From positions 1 through 64,000 of the forward strand of contig NZ_JQBH01000002.1 of assembly GCF_001438695.1 (NCBI RefSeq): a stretch of 64,000 nt of DNA. The letters are read 5' to 3'. Shown piece after piece: positions 43,860-52,809 of this stretch. The translations under genes were made by a program, and so were the position numbers. The notes under the pieces were generated by a model that was given only the letters and a program-made list of their open reading frames with translations, did no database searches and was not told the DNA's origin. Positions within the stretch are counted from its first letter, which is position 1. Every line of letters starts with the position of its first letter. Origin of the DNA: Fructobacillus fructosus KCTC 3544. GTDB taxonomy: Bacteria > Bacillota > Bacilli > Lactobacillales > Lactobacillaceae.

Positions 43860-44135
43860 AATTATGAAACGTTGATGAGATAAGTAAAGTTCAGCGGCAA
43901 GTAAAGAGAGCCAACGTTTGGTGAAAGTTGGTCTTGTCAAGGACTTGAAAATGGTCTTGGAGTTGTGTAATCGGGTGAGTTTTGACATGAGCCTGATTCG
44001 GGTGCGCCCGTTATCGCGTTAGGGTATCTCACTTTTGACGTACCTATCAAGTAGTTAGTAGTGATGCTAACTAGAACCTGGGTGGTAACACGATTCCGTC
44101 GTCCCGTAGTCTTTTGACTACGGGACTTTTTTATT
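43860..44135 (+). ncRNA. methionine T-box leader of metE
   Basis: T-box sequence GGGTGGTAACACG (44080-44092), terminator stem GTCCCGTAGT / ACTACGGGAC (44101-44126) with six T, and candidate ATG specifier at 43987-43989 in GTGAGTTTTGACATGAGCC, in the same place as in the metC-like leader. The 3' 136 bases are almost identical to the inverted copy at 42357-42492. Confidence 0.9.
44000..44135 (+). repeat. inverted repeat copy B (T-box 3' half)
   Basis: Partner of copy A at 42357-42492. The two face each other across metA, about 1.5 kb apart. Confidence 0.85.
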
Positions 44136-44182
44136 GCAAGTAGTTAGCAGAAAAACTGAAGAAAACCTGAGGAGGTTAGGAA

Positions 44183-46450
44183 ATGGCTACAACAATTATT
44201 GGATTCCCCCGCATTGGAGAAAATCGCGAATTGAAGCGTGCGCTCGAAAAGTATTGGAAACAAGAAATCAATCAAGCTGAATTGAAACAAGTAGCGCAGG
44301 AATTAAAAGAAAAAAACTGGCATAAGCAAGCGGAGGCCGGCTTATCATACGTTGCCGCTGGGGATTTTTCTTTCTTCGACAACCTGCTCGATTTAGCTAA
44401 CTTACTAAATATCGTGCCCAAGCGCTACCAAAAATTGGGACTTGATGCATTGGACACCTACTTCGCCCAGGCACGTGGGTACCAATCGAAGCAAGCATCG
44501 GTGAAGGCTTTACCCTTAAAGAAGTGGTTCAATACCAACTATCATTACTTAGTTCCTGAATTTGACGACCAAACGATCATCAAAATTCAAGACAGTTTCT
44601 TCTTCGAAGACGTCGAACAGGCTCTTGTCCAACACAATCAGGTGAAAGCTTCACTAATCGGACCATTCACGCTATTAAAGCTTGCTAATTTTACAGGTCA
44701 GAAACAGGCAAACGATTTCGTACCAGCAATCATTCAGGCTTATCAAGACATCTTCAAACGACTCAGCCAAACGAAATTGGCCTGGTTACAGATTGATGAA
44801 CCGGCATTAGTCTTTGATTTAACAAAAGAAGATCGCCAGTTGTTTAATAAGCTTTACCAGGAATTATTATCCGAAAAGCACTCGTTCAAAGTCAATTTAC
44901 AAACTTACTTTGGGGACGTCCGGGACGTCTATACGGATTTGTTAGCCTTGGACTTTGACGGTATTGGCTTAGATTTCGTCGAAGGAAAGGAAAGCTTGGC
45001 GCTTGTTCAAGAACACGGTTTCCCTGCGAACAAAACACTCTTTGCCGGTGTCTTGAACGGAAAAAACATTTGGCGCAATCACTATAGCAAAACCGTTAGC
45101 TTACTAAAAGAGCTACCAGTACGCAATAACTTGGTCATCTCCACTTCCTCTTCTTTACTCCATGTTCCCTACAACGTTGAAAACGAAAGTGAGTTGTCAG
45201 AAGACATTCAAGGCCACCTTTCCTTTGCCTACCAAAAACTAACTGAATTACACGATTTGGAAGGCATTTTCTTCCGTGGTGAAACGGAGGCACAATTCAA
45301 AAATGATCAGTTGTTTGAAAACATTAAGCACCCCACTAACCAAAACGTTACAACCCGTCTGCAACAATTAACGGAGGCCGACTTTATTCGCCAACCAGAA
45401 CGTGCAAAACGCGAAGTAATTCAAAAGAAACGTTTTAACTTACCTGAGTTACCAACCACAACGATTGGTTCTTTCCCGCAAACACAAGATGTGCGGACAA
45501 ACCGTTCTCGGTTCCGTAAGGGCGAAATTAGCCAAGCTGAATACCAGACTTTCATTGATGAAAAAATCAAACGCATCATTAACTGGCAAGAAGAAGCTGG
45601 CTTTGATGTCTTAGTGCATGGTGAATACGAGCGAAATGACATGGTCGAGTATTTCGGCGAAAACCTCGATGGTTTTGTCTTCACGAAGAAGGCTTGGGTA
45701 CAGTCATACGGTAGCCGTGCCGTTAAGCCACCAATTATTTGGGGAGACGTTAGTCGGAAAAAAGCCATCACAGTCGCTACTTCTGTTTACGCACAATCCC
45801 TGACGAATAAGCCTGTGAAGGGAATGTTGACTGGACCAGTTACCATCTTCAACTGGTCTTTCCCTCGCGAGGATATTTCTGCCAAAGAATCGGTTACCCA
45901 GATTGCGTTGGCCATTCAAGACGAAGTCTTAGACCTGGAAAAAAACGGCATTGCCATCATTCAGATTGATGAAGCCGCCCTTCGCGAAAAGCTACCGTTA
46001 CGCAAGACGGATTGGTACAGCCAATACCTCGACTGGGCCATCCCCGCCTTTAAGTTGGTCCACAGTAAGGTCCAGGAAAGCACACAAATTCACACGCACA
46101 TGTGCTACAGCGAATTTAACGATATCATTCAAGCCATTGATGCCCTCGATGCCGACGTCATTTCTTTTGAAGCATCGCGATCTGATTTGTCCATTATTGA
46201 TGAGCTTAAGAAGCATCATTTTGAGACAGAAGTTGGACCAGGTGTCTATGATATTCACTCTCCCCGTATCCCAAGTGCCGAAGAAATTCATGGTATTATC
46301 CAAAATATTCTCGCCAAGTTACCAGTTGCTAAAGTCTGGATCAATCCGGACTGTGGTTTGAAGACCCGTGCCGAGGCAGACGTCTTTACAAGTCTCGAAA
46401 ACTTAATTACAGCAACACGGGAAACACGGGCAGCTCTCAGAAAGGATTAG
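44183..46450 (+). CDS. metE: cobalamin-independent methionine synthase
   Basis: 755 residues, two-barrel enzyme of normal length. N-terminal GFPRIGENRELKRALEKYW, C-terminal TTTIGSFPQTQDVR, zinc ligands in IHTHMCYSEFND and in NPDCGLKTR, and the substrate residues in IIQIDEAALREKLP. It transfers methyl from 5-methyl-tetrahydrofolate (polyglutamate) to homocysteine. GAGGAGG site; first gene of the T-box operon, 2 bp before metF. Confidence 0.96.
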   Translation: MATTIIGFPRIGENRELKRALEKYWKQEINQAELKQVAQELKEKNWHKQAEAGLSYVAAGDFSFFDNLLDLANLLNIVPKRYQKLGLDALDTYFAQARGYQSKQASVKALPLKKWFNTNYHYLVPEFDDQTIIKIQDSFFFEDVEQALVQHNQVKASLIGPFTLLKLANFTGQKQANDFVPAIIQAYQDIFKRLSQTKLAWLQIDEPALVFDLTKEDRQLFNKLYQELLSEKHSFKVNLQTYFGDVRDVYTDLLALDFDGIGLDFVEGKESLALVQEHGFPANKTLFAGVLNGKNIWRNHYSKTVSLLKELPVRNNLVISTSSSLLHVPYNVENESELSEDIQGHLSFAYQKLTELHDLEGIFFRGETEAQFKNDQLFENIKHPTNQNVTTRLQQLTEADFIRQPERAKREVIQKKRFNLPELPTTTIGSFPQTQDVRTNRSRFRKGEISQAEYQTFIDEKIKRIINWQEEAGFDVLVHGEYERNDMVEYFGENLDGFVFTKKAWVQSYGSRAVKPPIIWGDVSRKKAITVATSVYAQSLTNKPVKGMLTGPVTIFNWSFPREDISAKESVTQIALAIQDEVLDLEKNGIAIIQIDEAALREKLPLRKTDWYSQYLDWAIPAFKLVHSKVQESTQIHTHMCYSEFNDIIQAIDALDADVISFEASRSDLSIIDELKKHHFETEVGPGVYDIHSPRIPSAEEIHGIIQNILAKLPVAKVWINPDCGLKTRAEADVFTSLENLITATRETRAALRKD

Positions 46451-46452
46451 CA

Positions 46453-47370
46453 ATGGATGTGTCCGAACTTTTTAAGAACAAGACGGTCTTTTCAATCGAA
46501 ATTTTCCCACCAAAAACAGCTTTGGGACGAGAAAAATTAATGACTTCTCTGTTAGAAATTAGAGATATTCAACCTGATTTCATTTCAATCACGCAATCAG
46601 CGGCCGCCTGTTTTAACGAGCAACGAACGTTAGCCATAGCCCAAGCAATCCAGCAAAAGCTTGGTATTGCGACCATTGCTCACGTCCCCTGCCTTTACCG
46701 AACGAAAGAAGAGGTCAAAGACTACTTAACGGACCTAGAGGCAGCCGGTGTGCAGAATATTCTGGCGCTGCGTGGGGATGCAGGTAATCAGCAAATTTGT
46801 CCAAGAGACTTTACCTATGCCAGTGATCTCATTAACTTCATTAACAGGAACGGACACTTTGATATTTCTGCCGCTGCCTACCCGCAAAAGCACCCCGAAT
46901 CGAGTGACGTTGTGTCCGATACACTGCATCTAAAGGAAAAAGTGCAGGCAGGAGCCAAGCACTTAATCACCCAAATGGTCTTTGATAACCAAGACTACTG
47001 GGAATTTAAGGAGCGACTGGCCCTTGCCGACATTCATGTCCCTGTTGAAGTGGGCATATTGCCCTGCACCAACTCCAGGCAAATCAAACGAATTACCAAA
47101 ATGTCTGGCATTAAACTCCCCAAAAAATTCCTGGCCATCACCGAGCGTTACGCAGACGATCCCGTCGCCATGCGTGATGCGGGCCTCGCCTATGCAATCG
47201 ACCAAATTGTTGACTTGATTGCCAATGGCGTTGACGGAATTCACCTCTATACCATGAACAACATGGAAAATACTCGACACATTTGGAATGCCATCAAAAA
47301 CCTACTTCCCGACCAAACGGTTAGTCAAAGCCAATGTACTTTTGTTGAAAAAGAACGTGTTCGTGGCTAG
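46453..47370 (+). CDS. metF: methylenetetrahydrofolate reductase
   Basis: 305 residues of an FAD-binding TIM barrel. FSIEIFPPKT at the N-terminus, SITQSAAACFNEQRT, ILALRGDAGN, and HLITQMVFDNQDYWEF are family landmarks. It makes 5-methyl-tetrahydrofolate for MetE, encoded immediately upstream. FAD binding near ALRGD. No separate ribosome site stronger than the end of metE (GAAAGGA). Confidence 0.93.
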   Translation: MDVSELFKNKTVFSIEIFPPKTALGREKLMTSLLEIRDIQPDFISITQSAAACFNEQRTLAIAQAIQQKLGIATIAHVPCLYRTKEEVKDYLTDLEAAGVQNILALRGDAGNQQICPRDFTYASDLINFINRNGHFDISAAAYPQKHPESSDVVSDTLHLKEKVQAGAKHLITQMVFDNQDYWEFKERLALADIHVPVEVGILPCTNSRQIKRITKMSGIKLPKKFLAITERYADDPVAMRDAGLAYAIDQIVDLIANGVDGIHLYTMNNMENTRHIWNAIKNLLPDQTVSQSQCTFVEKERVRG

Positions 47371-47425
47371 GGTCAGCATTCCTCGTCTAGTTGTCATTTG
47401 AAAAATAATAGGAGGTCCTATCTCC

Positions 47426-48814
47426 ATTACGATCACAATCATCATCGTCAGTGCGGCCATTCTCATTTTATTTGGGTTAGCCGCTTTACAAAAGAAAGGC
47501 GTCAGCTTTAACCGAATCGTACTACTTGGTTTGGCGTTAGGAATCACCTTTGGCATCGTGACTCAAATCATTTGGGGAACCAAAAATCAAAGTGTCTTGC
47601 AAGCCGTCGATTGGATTAACATTGTTGGCAACGGCTACCTTGCCCTCCTGCAAGTACTGGTTGCTCCGCTGATTTTGATATCGATTATTGCTGCTTTTAC
47701 AAAACTCAACACAAATAAAAATTTCTTGAAGATCACACTAAACGTACTATTAGTTTTGTTAGGAACTACGGCCATTGCTGCCCTAATCGGCATCCTTTCG
47801 GTCAGTCTCTTCCATTTGAAAGGTACGTCGTTTATCAATCACGCGGCAAACTCTGACACACTCGCCGTCCTTAACCAAAAGCAATCGACTTTAACTGAGC
47901 AAACGGTGCCACAAAAAATCGTTTCCTTCCTTCCAAAAAACATTTTTGCAGATCTGTCAGCAAGCCGAGTAACCAGTACCATCGCCATTGTTATTTTTTC
48001 CTTTTTCGTTGGCCTTGCCTACCTTCAGTTACGAAAGGAAAACACAAAGTTAGCGAATTCCTTTGCCTATGGCATTGACGTGATTGACGGAATTATAACC
48101 AAATTGGTACGCATCATTATTTCGTTAACACCATACGGTATCTTTTCGTTGATGACCAAAACAGTTGCAATTAGTAGCCTGAAAACCATTACTAGCCTTG
48201 GTATTTTCATCATTACTGTTTACTTCGCCCTAGTCCTTGTGTTGGTTGTGCATACCGTGCTCCTCATCTTGAACCACATTAACCCAATCATTTACTATCA
48301 GAAAGTCTGGCCAGCACTAATTTTTGCCTTCACCTCACGTAGTTCGGCCGGTGTCCTTCCATTAAACATCGATATTCAAAAGAATCAACTCGGTGTGAAT
48401 CCCGGTATTGCCGACTTTTCAGCCAGTTTCGGCTTGTCAATCGGCCAAAACGGTTGTGCCGGTGTTTATCCAGCTATTCTGGCCGCCATTTCCGCAACCC
48501 TCTCCGGAACGAACATCCTCTCCCTACAATTTGTGATAACGCTGGTCGCTGTTGTAACCGTTGCTTCCTTTGGAGTTGCCGGTTCAGGGGGTGGCGCTAC
48601 CTTCGCCAGTCTGATTGTCTTAGGAACACTAAATCTTCCACTCAGCATCATGGCATTGGTCATTGCTGTTGATCCAATTGTCGACATGGGTCGGACATTA
48701 GTGAACGTAAACGATAGTATCATCGCTGGTTTATTAACCGCCAAACACAATCACTTACTTGATACAAAAGTATTAGCGGAGAGCCAATCCAAATCACCAC
48801 TTATCATCGATTAA
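47426..48814 (+). CDS. tcyP: L-cystine uptake protein (TcyP-like, dicarboxylate/amino acid:cation symporter), apparent ATT start
   Basis: 462 residues if translation starts at the ATT at 47426, which lies 9 bp after a perfect GGAGGT (47411-47416). This restores the first membrane helix (TITIIIVSAAILILFGLAAL) and the family length (Bacillus TcyP is about 463). No ATG, GTG, CTG or TTG occurs in frame from the upstream stop (47399) until a TTG at 47531, which has no ribosome site and would remove helix 1. Later motifs: GGxxxPxLIS-like VAPLILISIIAAF, FTSRSSAGVLPLNI, GLSIGQNGCAGVYPA, AVDPIVDMGRTLVNV. Cystine import fits its place after metE-metF. Confidence 0.8.
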   Translation: MTITIIIVSAAILILFGLAALQKKGVSFNRIVLLGLALGITFGIVTQIIWGTKNQSVLQAVDWINIVGNGYLALLQVLVAPLILISIIAAFTKLNTNKNFLKITLNVLLVLLGTTAIAALIGILSVSLFHLKGTSFINHAANSDTLAVLNQKQSTLTEQTVPQKIVSFLPKNIFADLSASRVTSTIAIVIFSFFVGLAYLQLRKENTKLANSFAYGIDVIDGIITKLVRIIISLTPYGIFSLMTKTVAISSLKTITSLGIFIITVYFALVLVLVVHTVLLILNHINPIIYYQKVWPALIFAFTSRSSAGVLPLNIDIQKNQLGVNPGIADFSASFGLSIGQNGCAGVYPAILAAISATLSGTNILSLQFVITLVAVVTVASFGVAGSGGGATFASLIVLGTLNLPLSIMALVIAVDPIVDMGRTLVNVNDSIIAGLLTAKHNHLLDTKVLAESQSKSPLIID

Positions 48815-48821
48815 TGTCACC

Positions 48822-48852
48822 GAAAAAGTCACCATCGTGGTGACTTTTTTAT
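48822..48852 (+). terminator. terminator of the metE operon
   Basis: Stem AAAAAGTCACCA / TGGTGACTTTTT followed by T run. Confidence 0.88.
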
Positions 48853-48890
48853 TATCACAAAAACTCTTTTTCGCCCCTTCTAAAAAACAG

Positions 48891-49095
48891 TCGACAAAGT
48901 CGTCTTGAATATGCTATCTTATTGGAGTAGCAAAGCTACAAAATAAAAATTGTCCACTGGGGTGCCAATACGGCTGAGATGATACCCATTGAACCTGATT
49001 CTAGTTAATACTAGCGTAGGAACGTGGTCACTTGATCTTTTTTTAATGGATTCAGTGTCAGCACTTTCTGCCAAGCGTGGAAAGTGCTTTTTTTG
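48891..49095 (+). ncRNA. TPP riboswitch with promoter and terminator
   Basis: Promoter TCGACA (48891-48896), 18-bp spacer, TATCTT (48915-48920). Aptamer at about 48950-49030 with the THI-box landmarks CTGGGGTGCC, GGCTGAGATGATACCC, GAACCTGAT and TAGCGTAGGAACGTGG. Terminator stem AGCACTTTC / GAAAGTGCT (49060-49088) plus seven T. Thiamine pyrophosphate should switch tenA off. Confidence 0.95.
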
Positions 49096-49124
49096 CGGCT
49101 ACCCGTTGGACAGACGGAGGAAAC

Positions 49125-49826
49125 ATGAAATTTTCAGAACAACTACAGGCACAGGCTAAGCCGATTATGGACGCCATCAACAAGCATCCATTCGTCGAAG
49201 GATTGGCTAAGGGCGACCTTCCAAAGGAAGCGTTGATTAGCTATGTCCAACAGGACTACCTCTTCTTGAAGAAGTTGCGTGAAGTTTGGGCCTCGGCCAT
49301 TCGAATGAGCAAAAATGACGAACAAGTTCGCTTTTTCTGGGGAATTATCGAAGTCATTTTGGATGCCGAGTGCGATGCCTACGATGCGTTCTGTGAACAA
49401 GCAGGCGTCAAGATGGAAGACATGAAAAACGCCATTCCCTCTCCAAAAGCCTATCTGTATGAAGCACACTTGGACCAGGCCGTTCTTTCAGGAAACATGT
49501 TCTACTTACTGGCTGCCTTTGCGCCAACGCCATGGACCTATCTTGAGTTTACGAGGCACATTTTAGATTCGGATGCCGACATGACCAACAATCCATTCAA
49601 GCCGGTCTTGGACTTTTACCTGAACGAGGAAAACTATGCTGGTCCGACGTTCAAGTTTATCGATGAAATGGCTGAAACGGCAACTAAGGAAGAATTAGCC
49701 GAAGCCAGCCAATTCTTTTTGAAGACTTGCGAATTAGAGTGGCAATTCTGGGAACAGGCCTATTACCAACAAGACTGGCACTTCAAAGAAGTGTTAGAAG
49801 CTAGTCGTCTTGAAATGACTAAATAA
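49125..49826 (+). CDS. tenA: TenA/thiaminase-II family protein with altered active-site cysteine
   Basis: 233 residues, all-helical TenA fold. Conserved YVQQDYLFLKKL (substrate Asp), SGNMFYLLAAF and the C-terminal Glu in ELEWQFWEQAY. TenA salvages thiamine pyrimidines by hydrolysing aminopyrimidines. In Bacillus TenA the nucleophile Cys135 sits in ALLPCYWLYYE; the equivalent here is AFAPTPWTYLEF, so threonine replaces cysteine. Activity may be lost, changed or rely on another residue. ATG at 49125 with ACGGAGG; the TPP riboswitch ties it to thiamine metabolism. Confidence 0.88.
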   Translation: MKFSEQLQAQAKPIMDAINKHPFVEGLAKGDLPKEALISYVQQDYLFLKKLREVWASAIRMSKNDEQVRFFWGIIEVILDAECDAYDAFCEQAGVKMEDMKNAIPSPKAYLYEAHLDQAVLSGNMFYLLAAFAPTPWTYLEFTRHILDSDADMTNNPFKPVLDFYLNEENYAGPTFKFIDEMAETATKEELAEASQFFLKTCELEWQFWEQAYYQQDWHFKEVLEASRLEMTK

Positions 49827-49842
49827 CGCGTAACGAATTCAG

Positions 49843-49881
49843 TAAAAAAGAGCAGAAACATTGATATGTTTCTGCTCTTTT
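49843..49881. terminator. bidirectional terminator
   Basis: Stem AAAGAGCAGAAACAT / ATGTTTCTGCTCTTT with A and T runs, between tenA and the converging cyclo-ligase gene. Confidence 0.92.
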
Positions 49882-49884
49882 TGC

Positions 49885-50436
49885 CTACTTAATTAAATAC
49901 TGGACTGCCTGATCATGCTGGTCAACCGGCCAAGTCAAGCCGCTTTGTTCCTCAAGAACTAAGCCAACAGAAGCCCCCTCGTACTCAAATAGGAAGCGAT
50001 CATAATAACCACCACCGAAGCCTAGACGATGGTGGCTAACAAAGTCAAAGGCCAGTGCCGGTACAATGACTAAATCCAGACTGTCTTTAGCAATGGTCAC
50101 TTCACTAGTCGGTTCCCATAAGCCAAGCTTTCCTGATTGAACCAATGGCGTTTTTTCTGTCACTAAACGAAATGACAGGGCACGGTTCGCCTCGACTTTG
50201 GCCAGGTAGACAAACTTTCCCTCTTGCCAGGCCCTCTGAATAATTGGTTCTGTTGCGACTTCAAAAGCCATGGCATGCGTCAAAGCGACGTGGTTGGCCT
50301 GCTGCCAGAACGAACTGGCGAAGAGTTTTTGGTGCAGTTGCTTTTCTTCTGCCGCCTTTTTGTCAGGATGATCAGCTACCAGTTTTTTTAAACGGTTTTG
50401 CTGATGTTGCCTTGCTAACCCTTTTGATTCAAACAT
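49885..50436 (-). CDS. 5-formyltetrahydrofolate cyclo-ligase
   Basis: 183 residues. ATP loop region near the N-terminus (QHQQNRLKKLV) and the C-terminal signature LVIVPALAFDFVSHHRLGFGGGYYDRFL, diagnostic for the family. It converts 5-formyl-THF to methenyl-THF, returning folate to the one-carbon pool used by GlyA and MetF. It follows glyA by 14 bp, so the two form an operon. Confidence 0.92.
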   Translation of the reverse strand: MFESKGLARQHQQNRLKKLVADHPDKKAAEEKQLHQKLFASSFWQQANHVALTHAMAFEVATEPIIQRAWQEGKFVYLAKVEANRALSFRLVTEKTPLVQSGKLGLWEPTSEVTIAKDSLDLVIVPALAFDFVSHHRLGFGGGYYDRFLFEYEGASVGLVLEEQSGLTWPVDQHDQAVQYLIK

Positions 50437-50450
50437 TTTAATCAGTTCAC

Positions 50451-51683
50451 TTATGGCATACCATGCATCATGGCGAGCTTTTCAGCATCTTGCTTAATTT
50501 CCTTCAACACCTTTGGGTCTTCAGGGTTTTCCAGAGCACCAACAATTAAACGAGCGACCTTTCGAGCCGCTGCCTCATCAAAGCCACGTGTCGTAATGGC
50601 CGCAGTTCCGATTCGAATGCCAGAAGTCACGAATGGCGACCGTTGTTCGTTTGGCAAAGCTTCCTTATTCGTTGTAATGGCGACCGAATCAAGTAACTCT
50701 TGCGCTTCCTTACCCGTCAGACCCGTCGCTGTCAAATCCAGGTTAAAGAGGTGGTTATCAGTGCCACCCGCAACCACTCGGATTGTTGGGGCTTCGTGAA
50801 AGACTTCAACCATTGCCTGAGCGTTTTTAATGACCTGTTCTGCGTAGGTCTTAAAAGCCGGCTGCATGGCCTCACCAAAAGCAACGGCTTTGGCTGCAAT
50901 CACGTGCTCCAAAGGTCCACCCTGAGAACCAGGGAAAATGGCGGAATTTAACTTCTTGGCATACTTTTCCTGCGACAAGATGACCCCACCTCGTGGGCCA
51001 CGAAGGGTCTTGTGTGTCGTGGATGTCACCACGTCCGCAATGCCCACTGGATTTTGGTGCAATCCCGCAGCAACCAAACCAGCAATGTGCGCCATATCAA
51101 CCATCAAGTAGGCACCGACTTCATCTGCAATTTCTCGGAACTTTCTAAAATCGATGGCACGTGAATAAGCTGAAGCACCCGCTACAATCATTTTAGGTTG
51201 GACAGCCTTGGCCTTAGCCAAAATCGCTTCATAGTCTAATAACTCAGTTTCAGAATCCAAACCGTACGTTTCTGAATGATAGATTTTACCCGAAAAGGAA
51301 ACCTTTGCACCGTGCGTCAAATGTCCCCCAGCGTCCAAATCCATTCCAAGAATGGTATCACCCGGGTTCAAAAAGGCCATGTAAGCTGCCGCATTGGCTT
51401 GTGAGCCAGAATGTGGCTGTACGTTCGCGTATTCAGCACCGAAAAGCGCCTTCAAACGGTCGATGGCTGCCTGTTCAATCACATCGACGTATTCCGTTCC
51501 CCCGTAGTAGCGCTTGTAGGGATACCCCTCCGCATACTTGTTGGTTAACACAGAGCCTTGTGCTGCTCGTACAGCTGGTGAGGCAAAGTTTTCAGAAGCA
51601 ATCAATTCAATCGTTCGATTCTGGCGTGCTGCTTCCTGTTCAATTCCCGAAAAAATCAAGGGATCTTGTTCCATAAATGTCAT
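50451..51683 (-). CDS. glyA: serine hydroxymethyltransferase
   Basis: 410 residues, fold-type I PLP enzyme. [59 protein letters not shown] and the PLP lysine in [15 protein letters not shown]. It transfers the serine hydroxymethyl group to THF, giving glycine and methylene-THF. AGGAG site before the ATG. A palindrome upstream may control it. Confidence 0.96.
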   Translation of the reverse strand: MTFMEQDPLIFSGIEQEAARQNRTIELIASENFASPAVRAAQGSVLTNKYAEGYPYKRYYGGTEYVDVIEQAAIDRLKALFGAEYANVQPHSGSQANAAAYMAFLNPGDTILGMDLDAGGHLTHGAKVSFSGKIYHSETYGLDSETELLDYEAILAKAKAVQPKMIVAGASAYSRAIDFRKFREIADEVGAYLMVDMAHIAGLVAAGLHQNPVGIADVVTSTTHKTLRGPRGGVILSQEKYAKKLNSAIFPGSQGGPLEHVIAAKAVAFGEAMQPAFKTYAEQVIKNAQAMVEVFHEAPTIRVVAGGTDNHLFNLDLTATGLTGKEAQELLDSVAITTNKEALPNEQRSPFVTSGIRIGTAAITTRGFDEAAARKVARLIVGALENPEDPKVLKEIKQDAEKLAMMHGMP

Positions 51684-51723
51684 TTACTTTTCTCCTACGT
51701 GAATGTGGTCCGGACAAAATGAC

Positions 51724-51766
51724 TGAACACGATTGTTCAATCCTTTAAAAACATATGTTTAGTATA
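51724..51766 (-). promoter_or_regulatory. glyA -10 element and two palindromes
   Basis: Minus-strand TATACT (51761-51766) is the likely -10. Downstream of it lie AAACATATGTTT (51749-51760) and TGAACA-CGAT-TGTTCA (51724-51739), both perfect palindromes. The second is placed to act as a roadblock operator. The regulator is unknown. Confidence 0.45.
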
Positions 51767-51843
51767 CGATATTTATCCATTTACCTGGGTCTTTTTAAAA
51801 AATAAATTCGCTGCTAATCCACTGTTGAAAGACAATCGAATGG

Positions 51844-52809
51844 TTAAAATTCATGCAAAAAGTTGGTTAATGCCGACGAGGATAAACCGTTTTCTAATCC
51901 AATCAACAATTTCAAACGAGCCTTTTGACCGTTGACCGCTCGTGCAAAAATAGCACCGGCCTTTTCTAATTGAATTCCACCACCCAGGTAGTCATAGACG
52001 GGTTCGGCAATGCCGTTATAAGAACGAGAAACAATAACAACTGGAATATCAGCATCTAATAACTTCTGCACCCCACGGGCCGCGTCCTCCCCTAAATTAC
52101 CGGCACCCAAGGCTTCAATAATGATGCCATCGATGTGTTCACTCTCAGCAAAAAGCGAGAGAATTTGACCGTCCATCCCAGCGTAAGCCTTCATAACCGG
52201 AATTTTCTTGCTAACATCAGCAATTGGATAGGTCATCGTCTTTGGTAGATCGTAAAAGAAGATAATCTGACGCTTCGTAATCATCCCCATTGGTCCAGAA
52301 ATGGGTGATGCAAAAGTCGCTACGTTCGTGGCATGAGTCTTAGTTACAAAGCGGGCCGCATGAATTTCATCATTCAACACGACCATGACACCACGGTTAG
52401 CCGCTTCACTATCAATCGCAACCCGAAGCGCTGATTGGAAATTATAGAGACCGTCGGATCCAAGTTCATTCGAGGAACGCATGGCCCCGGTCATCACAAT
52501 GGGAATGGCCAAATCAAGTGTTTTGTCCAGGAAAAAAGACGTTTCTTCGAGCGTGTCCGTTCCATGTGTTATCACAACTCCGTCATAGTCCTTGTCAGCA
52601 TCCTTGAGACGGTTATAGAGCTGCAACATGTGCTGGGGCGTAATATGCTCTGAGGGCAAATTAAAGATGTTTTCAATGTCAAGGTCGACAGCCGGCAAAT
52701 CAAATTGCGCTTGATTCAATGGGTTCTCAACCCCAACTTCAACATCGCCGTCTTCATCAGCGTGCATGGCAATGGTCCCGCCAGTATGCAAAACTAGAAT
52801 TTTTTTCAT
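51844..52809 (-). CDS. ansA: L-asparaginase (type I, cytosolic)
   Basis: 321 residues. First catalytic threonine in LVLHTGGTIAM and second in VVITHGTDTLEETS, with the type-I pattern PIVMTGAMRSSNELGSDG. No signal peptide, so it acts in the cytosol, releasing ammonia and aspartate from asparagine; aspartate feeds the pathway encoded elsewhere in this window. Its ATG overlaps the recO stop, so it is coupled to the era-recO cluster. Confidence 0.92.
   Translation of the reverse strand: MKKILVLHTGGTIAMHADEDGDVEVGVENPLNQAQFDLPAVDLDIENIFNLPSEHITPQHMLQLYNRLKDADKDYDGVVITHGTDTLEETSFFLDKTLDLAIPIVMTGAMRSSNELGSDGLYNFQSALRVAIDSEAANRGVMVVLNDEIHAARFVTKTHATNVATFASPISGPMGMITKRQIIFFYDLPKTMTYPIADVSKKIPVMKAYAGMDGQILSLFAESEHIDGIIIEALGAGNLGEDAARGVQKLLDADIPVVIVSRSYNGIAEPVYDYLGGGIQLEKAGAIFARAVNGQKARLKLLIGLENGLSSSALTNFLHEF

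Noticed and set aside
42359-44135. S-box (SAM) riboswitches for the methionine genes
   Set aside because: All three leaders carry the T-box sequence GGGTGGTA and terminators of T-box type. The SAM-I core is not present.
51724-51739. LexA box before glyA
   Set aside because: The GAAC and GTTC halves are 6 bp apart here against 4 bp in the LexA consensus and in the uvrX site, and the outer C/G pair is missing.
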